In this document: one piece after another, positions 32,853-44,559 of the stretch | Layout of the letters: the number at the start of each line of letters is the position of its first letter | Position numbering within the stretch: the first letter of the stretch is position 1 | NCBI GenBank assembly: GCA_001414345.1 | Contig: LLCB01000010.1 | Coordinates: 329,522 to 393,521, forward strand | Origin: Hymenoscyphus infarciens | Taxonomy: Eukaryota; Ascomycota; Leotiomycetes; Helotiales; Helotiaceae | Reading direction: 5' to 3' | Length of the DNA stretch: 64,000 bases | Position numbers and translations under genes: made by a program | The notes under the pieces: model-generated | The model's database searches: none | What the model was told of the DNA's origin: nothing | What the model saw: the letters and a program-made list of their open reading frames with translations, nothing else

Positions 32853-33916
32853 ACAAGTTGAAGAAATGAAGCAGTGGAGATTAGAAGGAGATATAATGAC
32901 TTGGTATACGAAATCTTGTCACCAGAATTTTGTGGCATCATTCAGCAAATGAATCAAGGAAAAGTGCTCAAAAATCAAGTCATTAAAACAATTGATTGTC
33001 GTTCAAAAGTAAGGCATAGCTGATCACCTCCTTGTTGTTTGCTTATCAAGTAAATATCAACCGCTGGTAGGTCACAATTGTTTGGTGCTATCAAATCTTG
33101 AGCAGGCTTTTTTTGCTGGAAAGGAGATCAGTGTGAAAGGTATAAAGAGAAAGTCGCCATTTATTAGACACCAAGCCCACTGTACCACTCAGGATCAACA
33201 AAGGCAAGCTCATGTATAAAACGTGAAGTGCAGTTTTTGTTACTTACCTGGGTTATTTCCAAGTAAAAGTGAGTGGTTCATTCATTTTAACTTAGAGGGT
33301 TGTGCTTTAATCGCAAGTTAACTAATTTTATCTGAACTTACCTAATCTGGACATAAAATAAATTTATTTGGATTATAGGGAGTTTACTTGGAAAATCAAC
33401 CAGTATACTATACTTTTAAAAGACTCCTGGAAATTTCTTTGATTGACCTGGTTAAGCCAAACACCTTTAAACAATGTAATTTAATAGTGAAACTTACTTC
33501 TTAAGATTAGAAAGGGGTATCTTGATCAGTCAAGTTATCAAAGGGAAAATAAAGGACACTAGATCCTTTAGTTAAGCTATGTTCAAACATGAGGTTGAAA
33601 CAATTTTCAAACACAGTGCAATTCAGTTTTAGAGTCGATAGCCGATTCACTGGAAAAAAAATAGACAACTCGCTGTAACCAACAACAAACTGTAGGAAAG
33701 GTCTACACGGGGTCTGAGCGTCCATTCTAGAGTTGACGAGGCTTTATGTTTAGAGGAGCGGTTAGCTAGGAAGTCTTTTTTCACAACAACAGTACACTGC
33801 AAAGACCAACCCAAGCTCTGGATCACTCAACAAACAAAGCCTTGGAACACAGAATCGGACGACACACGACACCTCCACCATCTGATACCAATTTTGAAAA
33901 ACACGATCATTTAGAG
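32853..33916. other. AT-rich spacer between the two RING-like genes
   Basis: 1.06 kb of AT-rich sequence with no supported gene. It holds the terminator of copy 1 and the promoter of copy 2. Confidence 0.55.
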
Positions 33917-34938
33917 ATGTGCCGGCAGTATGCGTTCCGTTGCCAGGGCTGCGAAAGGTTGTTACTACATAAGCCACGACTTTGCAAAGCTCCATCTTGC
34001 GCTCTCAACTCTCGGTTAATCTTACCGATGAAGCACCCACAAATGAGCAGATTTCAATGTCGACGCTGTCCATGGTGCTGGTCCTCGCCAGAGTCGAAAG
34101 GAGGCGTCGCTCGAGCACGTCAAACTCTCCAAGGTTTTGGCGATGCCCTCATACTTCCCGAGCATTGGAAGCGACTTAGCGAAACCCCTGAAGGGGATTA
34201 TCTCAGAAATGCCGACTTCACATCGATTGCCACTGAAGAGGACGCGAAAGTCTTCGCTGCATTTACAGCGGTTATGGAGGCAGATTTGGTCGTCAGATTC
34301 CATGACCCCAAGCTGAAGACACCGGGCGAGTTTGAACTAGAGATTGTGGCCAAGATGCTTTATGTGTCTTATGACGACTGGATTGATTGGATGGAACTTG
34401 ACCATAAGGACATAAGAGAGGAGAGAACCGAGATTATTCTCGCAAGGGGGAAAACTCGGACCGGGGAGGGTGCCACATGTCCCAACTGCTTTAACGAGTA
34501 CTGCGAACCAAGAGACGACCCTCGACAGTTTGAGTTCTTCAGAGGCTTTCATCGTTGGGGTCAACGTCTCGAATTCGATTTGCCGGCATTCCTCAACGAC
34601 GAATTGGGGGAGGAGGATTTGGGTGGGGATTTCTTGGAAGAACAACCGTGTTTGACCCCGTGTAATCATCTAGTAGGACATCGATGTCTTAGAAAGTGGT
34701 TGCTGAATAAGGTTTCGAGAGGGAATGACTGTCCTTTGTGCAGACATTACTTGTAAGCAAACTTTCCATTTGGTCTTTTCTTGAACTTCTAATCTTGCGA
34801 GGAAAACATGCGCTAATTTGTGGCAGTGGAAATTTGTTCCGAGTCAAGGCTCGAGATGCGCCTGGAGCACCGCTGTGGTTCAAAATTGTCTTGAACACAT
34901 ACTGGAGTTCACGAAACGACCGAGAGGAAAATAATTGA
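33917..34938 (+). CDS. RING-like zinc-finger protein, tandem copy 2
   Basis: Paralogue of the preceding gene in the same orientation. Two exons (33917-34752, 34827-34938), 315 residues. The N-terminus MCRQYAFRCQGCERL keeps Cys2, 9, 12, 23 and 28 at the same positions as copy 1. Shared blocks include GDYL.(N/S).DFT, FE.E.VAK.LY, EERTE.I and DDPRQFEFFRGF (copy 1: GDFEFLQGF). The signature EEQPCLTPCNHLVGHRCLRKWL and NDCPLCR are also shared. Without splicing the frame stops right after the last cysteine pair. With the 74-nt intron (GTAAGC...GTGGCAG) it continues FGNLFRVKAR...PLWFKIVL, matching FGSLGRIEAQ...PLWLHLVT of copy 1, so the intron is well supported. Copy 1 has no intron there. Confidence 0.82.
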
Positions 34939-36331
34939 GAGAACGATGGAGGATTGGAATGGGATGCGACGGGGCGAGAATGTAGATGTGATTTGCCATT
35001 GGTTCGTTGGTATTTGGATGGAGTTGAGAAACGTTTCCTACACCAAGACCAGGGAACTGAGTACTGTGGTGAGCGTGGAATTGTCCTGTTCAATTGGGTG
35101 TGTAGTCCAAATCCTTTTCCCAGATAGGAAAAAGGACACCCAGAAAAGTATGAATGAACAGTTTTCCCAAGTATCCACTGATAGGACAAGATAAGAGGTA
35201 CTCTAGAGGCCTGGGATAACTCTAAGACTGACTTTTCATTCTTCGAGCCCACCTCGCACAGTACCCTTATTGTATTTCGTGATTAGGTCGAGTAAACATT
35301 GGGTGATCTTCTGGTATAATGTTATTGCAGACCAGCCACAATAGCTTTGAATTAGCAAATATAACCGAAAAATTGGAATATTGATCACCTATCTCCTTAG
35401 ATGGCCGTTTGTCTTCTCCTACAAGCGAAAGGCAAGGAAGAAAGCAAAGCCTGTAATGGCGTTGTACTAGTAGCTATTTCAAGAAGCGGATGCAGAAACA
35501 ATGGTGCTTTCAACTGCCGGCTTTAACAAAACCCTCTAATTCCTATGGCCATGCTTTGTACAGTATTCGAAACATGCGAGATGGTCCAGATCCAAGGGTT
35601 ATTCACATGCCAGCACACTCAACAGGAAGCAACTCAAATAATGTACTCCACTACGGTCCGCTCCACAAGTAAAAAAAACTTTAAAGAATTATTTCAGAAC
35701 CTCCGCCGGAGCTATCAAGCCATCATTGAATCGTCCCTCGTAAATCGTGAAAAATTATCACGATGTCATCGGAGTTTAGAGTGCACTATTGTATCCACAA
35801 CCTCGGCATCGCCCGGCTAGATCCCGGCATGAGGGGTTCGTCCTTTCTGATGGTGCTCCGCCGATAAGGAGAAAGAATAAATTGAAGGCATCGCCACATT
35901 ACATCAATCTTCCTCTGAAAAGAGACCTCCCTCTAATCAAGTCCTTTAAAATTCCTCGGATAACTTGTCGAGTCTCGGGTATGCAACAAAGACATTGCCG
36001 GAAGAAGTAAGTTTTGCACCATGATCTCATGACTTGCAGCGTGGGAAAAAAAAAAGTCCACAGCTCCATAATAAAGGTTACCAACACAAGTGGGACAGGT
36101 CCATAGTTCCATTCTTTCGATTGAGCTAGTGCAGCAGGTCGGAGACAACAAGGATTCCATCAGAATAGAACTAGTTGTCACCGATTGCGTAGCCAGAAGT
36201 GGAGGCAAAGGAAGAAAAATATGTCAAGATCTATAAAGGAACCGGCTTCGGCCGCAACTGAACGTATCTTTGCACTTGCAAGCCAATTGAAAACTTCGGT
36301 CAATTCAGTAAACAACTCAAACAAAACGACA
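34939..36331. other. intergenic between RING-like gene 2 and the alcohol dehydrogenase
   Basis: 1.4 kb, AT-rich, with a few short open frames of no recognisable content. An in-frame ATG at 36221 could extend the dehydrogenase by 37 residues. Confidence 0.5.
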
Positions 36332-37527
36332 ATGTCTGTCCCATATAAATTCCAAGGATGGGTGGGCTTAGATAAGACCTGTATCGAGGGAAAGATGGTC
36401 TGGCAAGAGTATGAGCCAAAGACCTGGACTGAGAACGATGTCGATATCAAGATCACACACTGTGGTATCTGTGGATCCGATCTCCACACCTTGAGATCAG
36501 GATGGGTAGGCCAAACCCAAGAATATGCAAAGAAAGCATTAACAAAATTTTAGGGACAATCGTTGTATCCTTGCTGCGTAGGCCATGAAATTACTGGCAC
36601 AGCCGTCAAAGTTGGAAGCAATGTGAAGCACCTGAAGGTCGGCGATCGAGTTGGTGTTGGGGCGCAATCTGGCTCTTGTGGAGAGTGTGAGCAGTGCAAG
36701 GCAGGTCAGGAGCAATACTGCAAAGACAATGTTGGAACATACAACAGCAAATACTCAGACGGATCGAAATCATATGGTGGATATGCCGATTATTGTCGAG
36801 CTCCTGCTCATTTCGCGGTAAAAATCCCGGATGGAATAAGTTTGGCTGAGGCTGCCCCTATGCTGTGTGGTGGTATCACGGTCTACAACCCTCTGGTCCA
36901 TAACGGAGCAGGACCTGGAAAGAAAGTCGGCATCGTTGGACTTGGAGGTCTCGGTCATTTTGGTGTCCTCTTCGCAAAGGCTCTTGGTTGCGATGAAGTT
37001 GTTGCCATCTCCCGATCCGACTCGAAAAAGGAAGACGCCATGAAGATGGGAGCCACGAAGCTCATCGCTACCGGAGATAAGGATTGGGCCAAGGACAACG
37101 CAAGAAGTCTTGATCTCATCGTGTCGACGGTTTCTAGCCCGGACATGCCCCTCGATAAATATTTCCAGTTGTTGAAGGTTAACGGACAGTTCATCCAGGT
37201 AAGCGAGCAAGAGTCTGGCGCTCAGGAGATTTTGAACGCACGCTAACCAAGTCATAGGTTGGAGCACCCGAAGACAAGTTCCAAGGTTTCAGCGCTTTCG
37301 CATTGATCGGAAAGGGAATCAAGTTTGGAGGAAGTATGATTGGGTCGCCTGCCGATATCTCCAACATGTTGAACTTTGCTGCAGAGAAGAACATCCATCC
37401 CTTCATCCAAGAGAGGCCGATGTCTGAAGCAAACCAATCTGTTGTTGATATGGAAAAGGGGCATGCAAGATATCGCTATGTTCTGGTCAACGAGAAACAC
37501 GTAAAGGAGCTAGAATCATCTCAATAA
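36332..37527 (+). CDS. zinc-dependent NADP(H) alcohol dehydrogenase (ADH6/CAD type)
   Basis: Medium-chain dehydrogenase, probably reducing aromatic or branched aldehydes with NADPH in the cytosol. Three exons (36332-36505, 36554-37198, 37258-37527), 362 residues, the usual length for yeast Adh6/Adh7. Catalytic zinc ligands are in CGICGSDLH and CCVGHEITG. The structural zinc loop is CGECEQCKAGQEQYC and the Rossmann motif is GLGGLGHFG. The later segment FGGSMIGSPADI is also typical. Both introns (48 and 59 nt) have good signals, the second with CGCTAACC. I chose the ATG giving MSVPYKFQGWVG because family members start there. The upstream in-frame ATG (36221) would add a Ser/Thr/Ala-rich arm that could be a targeting peptide. 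The exact substrate cannot be told. Confidence 0.92.
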
Positions 37528-38169
37528 GTTTGGGGTAACGATTGAAAAGAAATAATAGATTCAAAATATTCTGAAGATTGCATGTTGCTGGTGAAAATAA
37601 TAGGAATAATTCTTTGTTGAAACACGGGCTTTGGTAGACCGGAACTGGTGAGGTTGCTAGACAATACAATTTGCGCTCCCTCTTGTGGACGAACAATTGT
37701 AGGAATATTCGTCAACGAGACTTTATATAACAAAAAAAGAGGCAGACTACCAGAATAGAAACATCTGCGATGACTGTTTGGAAGCTGACCGAGTTTAAAA
37801 AGTGAAGGACAGAAAAATATGGCGCTAGTCCAGTATGGGGTTAGCGCAGATTCACGGCTGTCCGCCTGGATTCTTCAAAGAAAGACAAGCGCGTTGATTA
37901 ACCTGGAACCACAACCGGTCGCGCCCCAATCGCAAAGACCACTACACTACACTACACTACACTACACTCCCGGTGCCATCGGCCGACATCAAACCTTTGT
38001 ACAATATTCATGCTCTATTTGCACATCTGAAGTCTCCCTCCCTGGGCAACTTCTTCGGCGCCACTCAATCCTGAAGGCGAGCCGACCTGTTAACTCCTCA
38101 ACTTTGCGCCAAATCAACCGGTCACCCACCTCACAATAACGATCCACCCCTCAAGCATCCTACTTCAAC
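37528..38169. other. intergenic, RPB2 promoter and leader
   Basis: 640 bp holding the dehydrogenase 3' end and the RPB2 upstream region. It includes a pentanucleotide microsatellite. Confidence 0.55.
37938..37968 (+). repeat. (CACTA)n microsatellite upstream of RPB2
   Basis: Near-perfect tandem copies of a five-base unit (CACTA, about six copies) some 200 bp before the RPB2 start codon, probably within its leader or core promoter. Confidence 0.85.
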
Positions 38170-41100
38170 ATGGCGGAATACGAAGAAGGCTACGAATATG
38201 ACGATTTCGAGGAGGAGGATGCGGGGATCACGGCCGAGGACTGCTGGTCGGTCATTTCATCCTTCTTCGAGTCCAAAGGCCTGGTCTCTCAGCAGTTGAA
38301 TTCTTTCAACGAATTCGTCCAAACTACAATGCAGGAGCTTGTAGAGGAGAATTCGCAACTCACCCTCGACCAGAATAACCCGCCCTCCGACGACCATAAT
38401 CCCATCGCCCTCCGTCGTTATGAAATCAAATTTGGTACGGTTCTGCTGTCGCGACCGGCGATGACGGAAGGTGATGGAAGCACTTCAGTCATGTTGCCAC
38501 AAGAAGCTCGACTTCGTAATTTGACTTACTCGAGTCCTCTCTACCTCGAAATGACAAAGAAGGTTTCAGTCGCGGTGGAACGAACGATTCCCGTCAACGA
38601 GATGGACGAGGAACAAGCTGATGAGTTCGAGAGAACTGGCGAGCAGCCTACAAAGCTCATATGGGAGGACGAGGAATCAGGCCGAGACATTTCAGAAAAG
38701 ACGGAGACCCCCGCAGATCGAGTCTTTATTGGGAAGCTCCCCATCATGCTCAAGTCACAATACTGTATTCTCACCACACTCGACGAAGATGAGTTGTACG
38801 GTTGGAACGAATGCCCATACGACCAGGGTGGTTACTTCGTCATTAATGGAAGTGAGAAGGTTCTGATTGCACAAGAACGAAGTGCTGCCAATATTGTGCA
38901 GGTCTTTAAGAAGGCGCCTCCGAGTCCGACACCTTATATTGCAGAAATCCGAAGTGCTCTCGAAAAGGGATCTCGACTGATTTCTTCAATGACTATCAAG
39001 CTCTTTGCCAAGGGTGATGGACAGAGAGGTGGCTTCGGCCAGACCATCAAGTCAACACTTCCATACGTCAAGGCTGACATTCCTATCGCTGTTGTATTTC
39101 GAGCACTTGGTGTTGTTTCTGACGAGGACATTTTAAATCACATCTGTTATGATCGTGGCGATACTCAGATGTTGGAAATGCTCAAGCCTTGTATAGAGGA
39201 AGCATTCGTTATTCAGGATCGAGAAGTTGCCTTGGATTTCATCGGAAAGCGTGGTAATAGCACTACGTTAACTCGAGAGAAGCGTGTGAAACATGCCCGC
39301 GATATCATGCAAAAAGAGTTGCTGCCCCATATTTCACAAAAGGAAGGTAGCGAGACTCGAAAAGCATTTTTCTTGGGCTACATGGTCCACAAGATGTTGC
39401 AGTGTTCCCTGGGACGACGAGAGACCGATGACAGAGATCACTTTGGTAAGAAGCGCCTGGATCTTGCGGGACCACTACTTGCAAAGCTCTTCCGAAACTT
39501 GTTCAAGCGACTCACGGGCGATGTTTACAAATACCTCCAACGTTGCGTCGAGAATAACCGAGAGTTTAACCTTACTCTTGGAGTAAAATCCACCACAATT
39601 ACCAACGGTCTTAAATATTCTCTGGCTACTGGAAACTGGGGAGACCAGAAGAAGGCTGCACAGTCCACGGCTGGTGTTTCCCAGGTTCTAAATCGCTACA
39701 CATTCTCTTCGACCCTCTCTCATTTACGACGTACAAATACCCCAATTGGTCGTGATGGAAAAATCGCCAAACCTCGCCAACTGCACAACACCCATTGGGG
39801 CTTGGTATGTCCTGCCGAAACCCCTGAAGGACAAGCATGTGGCTTGGTCAAGAACTTGGCCCTCATGTGCTATATTACAGTTGGTTCTCCCAGCGACCCT
39901 ATTGTGGAGTTCATGATTCAAAGAAACATGGAGGTTCTGGAAGAATATGAGCCCTTGCGGTCGCCAAACGCTACGAAGGTTTTTGTCAACGGTGTCTGGG
40001 TTGGTTGTTCACGAGACCCAGCGCATCTCGTAAGCACGGTGCAACGTTTGCGACGATCTGGTTTGGTTTCCCACGAAGTCTCATTGATTCGAGATATTAG
40101 AGACCGAGAATTCTCTATTTTCACGGACGCTGGCAGAGTTTGCAGACCACTTTTCATTATCGACAATAATCTTGATAGCCCCAATAAAGGCAATTTGGTC
40201 TTAACCAAGGACGATGTTCGTCAATTGGAAGAGAGTCAGATGATGCCAGCAAATATGACCCCTGAACAAAAGGTAGAAGCAGGCTACTTTGGCTTCCAAC
40301 AACTCATCGAAAAAGGTGTGGTCGAATATTTGGATGCAGAGGAAGAAGAGACAGTTATGATCGTCATGACCCCTGAGGATTTGGACATCTCACGTCAACT
40401 TCAAGCTGGATATCAAATACGCCCGGACGAAAGTGGTGATCTCAATAAGCGTGTCAAGGCTCCCATGAATCCCACCGCACATACTTGGACACATTGCGAG
40501 ATTCATCCTAGTATGATTTTGGGAATTTGCGCAAGCATTATTCCTTTCCCAGATCACAACCAGGTAAGAGTGGATTTTTGTTCATCCACAGTGAGTACAT
40601 TTATTGACATGCCTAGTCTCCCCGTAACACCTATCAATCCGCTATGGGTAAGCAAGCTATGGGTGTCTTCCTCACGAACTTTGACCAACGTATGGATACC
40701 ATGGCAAACATCCTCTACTATCCTCAGAAGCCTCTTGCCACAACTCGCTCGATGGAGTTCCTTAAGTTCCGTGAACTCCCTGCTGGTCAAAATGCCATCG
40801 TAGCTATCGCATGTTACTCTGGATACAACCAAGAAGATTCCGTCATCATGAACCAAAGTAGTATCGATCGAGGTCTCTTCCGAAGTCTGTTTTACCGTGC
40901 ATACACGGATCAGGAAAAGCGAGTCGGGATGAATGTTGTAGAGCAGTTTGAGAAGCCTTTCCGTTCGGATACTCTGAAACTGAAGCAAGGTACATATGAA
41001 AAGCTTGACGATGATGGAATTGTTGCTCCGGGTGTTCGTGTGTCTGGAGAAGACATCATTATCGGAAAGACCGCTCCTATGCCTGAAGCCTCTGAAGAGC

Positions 41101-42060
41101 TTGGACAACGCACCAAGGCCCATACAAAACGTGATGCCTCGACGCCATTGAGAAGTACTGAGAATGGTATTGTCGATCAGGTTCTCATTACCACTAATGC
41201 TGAGGGTCTACGTTTCGTCAAAGTTCGTATGCGCACGACAAAGATTCCTCAGATTGGTGACAAGTTCGCTTCTCGTCACGGACAGAAGGGTACTATTGGT
41301 ATTACGTATAGGATGGAGGACATGCCCTTCACTTGCCAAGGCATTGTACCAGATCTTATCATCAATCCCCACGCCATTCCGTCTCGTATGACAATTGCTC
41401 ATTTGATCGAGTGTCAATTGAGTAAGGTAGGAACTCTTCGAGGATTGGAGGGAGATGCCACCCCCTTCACCGAGGTCACTGTTGATTCAGTTTCAAAACT
41501 CTTGCGTGATCACGGATACCAGTCTCGAGGTTTCGAGATCATGTATCATGGACATACAGGGAGAAAGATGATGGCCCAAGTCTTCCTTGGACCAACATAC
41601 TATCAACGTCTGCGTCACATGGTCGACGACAAGATCCATGCCAGAGCGAGAGGACCAGTCCAGATTTTGACCAGGCAACCAGTGGAGGGTCGTGCCAGAG
41701 ATGGTGGTCTGCGTTTCGGAGAGATGGAACGTGACTGCATGATTTCTCATGGAGCGGCAGCTTTCTTGAAGGAGAGATTATTCGAAGTGTCAGATGCTTT
41801 CCGAGTCCACGTTTGCGACATTTGCGGACTCATGACACCCATTGCGTAAGTCCTTCCTGATAAGAGTGAAAATCAACATTTGCTTACATAGTTATAGGAA
41901 ACTCCAATCACAAGCTTTCGAATGTCGACCTTGCAAGAACAAGACCAGAATTTCTCAAGTACATATTCCATATGCGGCGAAGCTTCTCTTCCAAGAGCTT
42001 GCGTCCATGAACATCGCATCCAGAATGTTCACTGAAAGATCCGGTATTTCGGTTCGTTAA
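38170..42060 (+). CDS. RPB2: RNA polymerase II second-largest subunit
   Basis: Catalytic-core subunit of nuclear RNA polymerase II. Three exons (38170-40563, 40617-41845, 41898-42060) encode 1261 residues, slightly longer than the yeast protein. The N-terminus is acidic ([20 protein letters not shown]). Family blocks include [73 protein letters not shown] and the hybrid-binding motif [15 protein letters not shown]. The C-terminal zinc site is CDIC ... CRPC, followed by [17 protein letters not shown]. The first intron (53 nt) interrupts [15 protein letters not shown], a highly conserved stretch, and the second splits the zinc site. This gene is a standard phylogenetic marker, so it is the best handle for naming the organism. 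Confidence 0.98.
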
Positions 42061-42576
42061 AGAGGGGTTGTAAGAAAGGGGGCAACATGGTGGGAGGACT
42101 TCGATTTGCATACTTGGCGTTTGGGGAAGGGAAGTGAAATTTGTTGAGCGAAAACCAAAATTGGGTGCATTCTACATCTTTTTCGCGCTTGGTCAAAAGT
42201 AAAAACGACCAGCATATTTTATTTTAGCACGAGATGCCAGTGCTTGTACCATTTACACATGTTTGGGGGATAGAGATCGAAATTGGGGAGTAGTCGGTCA
42301 CCAAAATAGCCTTGAGAACGATGATAATGCGAATGATGTGTATGCCTTTCTTTTGCCACTGTGAGGTTGAATTTTTGCCTCTCAGACTCTCAGAGTTGAA
42401 TGATGCCCTTTTTTTGTCCAATGCGATGCTTGATCCCAAATTCCAATCCCGCTCTATTTCCCGATGGTTCCTGGTATTGGTACAGTATTGTACTCGTAGT
42501 GATTTTTACACCCATATACTCCTACAGCTCTACCCGCATATCGTGTCTAAACTTCATAACTTTGATCGAGAGAGTG
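42061..42576. other. convergent 3' flanks of RPB2 and PET117
   Basis: About 515 bp between two convergent stop codons. No gene or repeat seen. Confidence 0.6.
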
Positions 42577-42882
42577 TCATCGCGGCTCGGCAGGTCCTCC
42601 ATCGTGTACGGTTTGTAGTTTCTTGTATTCTTCCTCCATGGCTTTCTGCATCTCGAAATCGAGCTGGCGTTCGCGCTTTGCTTGTTGGTTTTGCATGTCG
42701 CGGACTACGCCCGCGTGCATTGCCTGGGAGAGAATTAGCTTATGATGTGAATGGGAAGGGGCAAGTCGGGGAAGGGAGGGACGAACGGATTTCTCGGCCT
42801 TCTGGGAGTAGTGCACGAAGAAGACTGTGCTGATTGCGAAGAGGGAGGTTCCCGACAATGTGAGTTTTGCTGCGCGAGACAT
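42577..42882 (-). CDS. PET117: cytochrome c oxidase assembly protein PET117
   Basis: Small mitochondrial inner-membrane protein needed to assemble cytochrome c oxidase. In yeast it couples heme a synthesis (Cox15) to assembly. Two exons (42882-42787, 42723-42577), 80 residues. The start MSRAAKLTLSGTSLFAIST matches the conserved MSRASK-type N-terminus, followed by one membrane helix (LFAISTVFFVHY), the short conserved MHAGVVRDM (yeast LHQGPIKDA) and a charged helix (KRERQLDFEMQKAMEEEYKK). The intron (63 nt) has donor GTTCGT, a less common form, and branch AGCTAAT. It is stop-free and in frame if retained. It diverges from the V-ATPase G gene. Confidence 0.9.
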   Translation of the reverse strand: MSRAAKLTLSGTSLFAISTVFFVHYSQKAEKSVRPSLPRLAPSHSHHKLILSQAMHAGVVRDMQNQQAKRERQLDFEMQKAMEEEYKKLQTVHDGGPAEPR

Positions 42883-43195
42883 TTTGTATGTGAGTGAGGG
42901 GAGAATTAGTTGAAGAGCAGGTGTGAGGATTATGGCATGGTGTTGAGATATTTTGGAGGGGTGATGAATTCGGTTGAGCTGGTTGGGCGAAGCTTCGTGA
43001 GCTGGGATCGGATGAGCTTTGTTCCACCAGCTGTGTCTCTCCCGTCCAGCTCCAAGCATCGTCCACTTGCTCCCTCCAACAATCACATCTCGACGCTCAC
43101 GATTGATCTCGAACGAACCATTCTACCTTGTGCTATTTCTCTCTTGAAGGCGCGGACTTGAGATAAAGGGCATCGTGAAATTAGACCTTGTCAAG
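42883..43195. promoter_or_regulatory. shared divergent promoter, PET117 / VMA10
   Basis: 313 bp between divergent start codons. Both genes must be driven from here. No specific motif is assigned. Confidence 0.55.
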
Positions 43196-44025
43196 ATGGT
43201 ATGTGCTTGCCTGGCTGGAGGTGGGATGCAGAGGGCACCTTGCTAATGTTTTTGGTAAATAGTCGGCACAGAACTCGGCGGGTATTCAGACGCTGCTTGA
43301 TGTATGTTTCTTCCTCTTACGACGACCGGCTTGGGGGGCGATGCGCGTGGGGTCCAAGACGTGCTGGGATGGGGAGGGGTTGCGGATGATAGTCAAGAGT
43401 TGAGGGCCTGTGGCTGACATGTTGTTATTATAGGCTGAGAGGGATGCTCAGAAGATTGTCCAGACTGGTATGTTTATGTCCTCTTTCTGGATTCAATTGG
43501 ATATCGTGCTAATTTCTGTTTGTGGTGTAGCTAGAGAATGTAAGACCCTCCTCCAAATCCAATGCGATCTCGATATCGATACGAATATGCTGGTCAAGAG
43601 CAAGGAGGGAAACCCATACTGATGAATCCTCGAATACAGACCGCACAAAGCGAGTAAAGGAAGCCCGGGACGAAGCAAAAAAGGAAATCGACTCGTACAA
43701 GAAATCCAAGGATGATGAGTTCAAGAGCTTTGAATCTGAGGTACTTCCCACTTTTCTCCTTCCTCCAAACAACCTATTCCCCTTCTCCATACCAACTAAC
43801 ACATCAACACGTTGTGTTTATGGAGTCAAATGTTAATTGGGGAATTAATAGCACACAAGCGGAAACAAGAAAGCCGAAGAGGAAGCCGGAAAAGACGCCG
43901 AGAGCAAGATAAAAGAGATCCACGCGGCCGGCAAAAAGGGACAAGATCAGGTAGTCAAGGATTTGTTGAAGGCGGTTTTTGATATCAAGCCTGTGGTTCC
44001 TGATCGTATTGAGGTTCCTAAATAA
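43196..44025 (+). CDS. VMA10: V-type proton ATPase subunit G
   Basis: Peripheral-stalk subunit of the vacuolar proton pump. Six exons (43196-43198, 43263-43301, 43434-43467, 43531-43539, 43640-43740, 43852-44025), 119 residues, the normal size. The first exon is the ATG alone and the fourth is only 9 nt. The spliced protein begins MSAQNSAGIQTLLDAERD, then AQKIVQTAREYRTKRVKEA, then DEAKKEIDSYKKSKDDEF. It matches the family without gaps, so the tiny exons are well supported. The C-terminal half (KAEEEAGKDAESKIKEI) is the long stalk helix. All introns are GT-AG, and the last is 111 nt. Confidence 0.95.
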
Positions 44026-44559
44026 GCTGTTTCGACGTGCTTCTGGGATGGCGTGGGGTTGAGAGGAAATCAAGGGAAGGGAGTATTCCAGCAGGGAAAC
44101 GATGAAGACCCCTGTGGGTGAGAATCTTGGTGAGACATGGGGAGAGCATGAATGAGTGGTTGGACCGGAAGACTGGCTTGTGTATAGAATAGGTTGCCAT
44201 GCTATGAGATATCCCTTGTCTTTCTCTTTCTCTTTTTGTGTGTTTCCTTGTTAGTTCATGTTTGGTGTGTCTTTCTCTGGTCCCTGATATTTTGTTTTGC
44301 CCAAGTGAGGTTATTCAATCGGAGTTTTGGCCAGAATATGGTTACACTTTGTAAGCTGGGTCATGAAAACCGGGCAAATCTTCTTTCCCTAAAAAGATGG
44401 TTGTGATTTGAGGGTGGAAGACTAAGTTTGCCAGCCCTCTCTGGGTTGGTGAAGGAGTTCGAGAAGATGCTTGGAGATGCATACGTTGCTGGGCTTTGGC
44501 AGAGTGAGTTCCCCACTGAACTCCTCTGGTATCCTTGGAATGAACCTGCTTCAGAATAA
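44026..44559. other. VMA10 3' flank
   Basis: About 530 bp of 3' flank before a degraded HET fragment. No gene seen. Confidence 0.55.
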
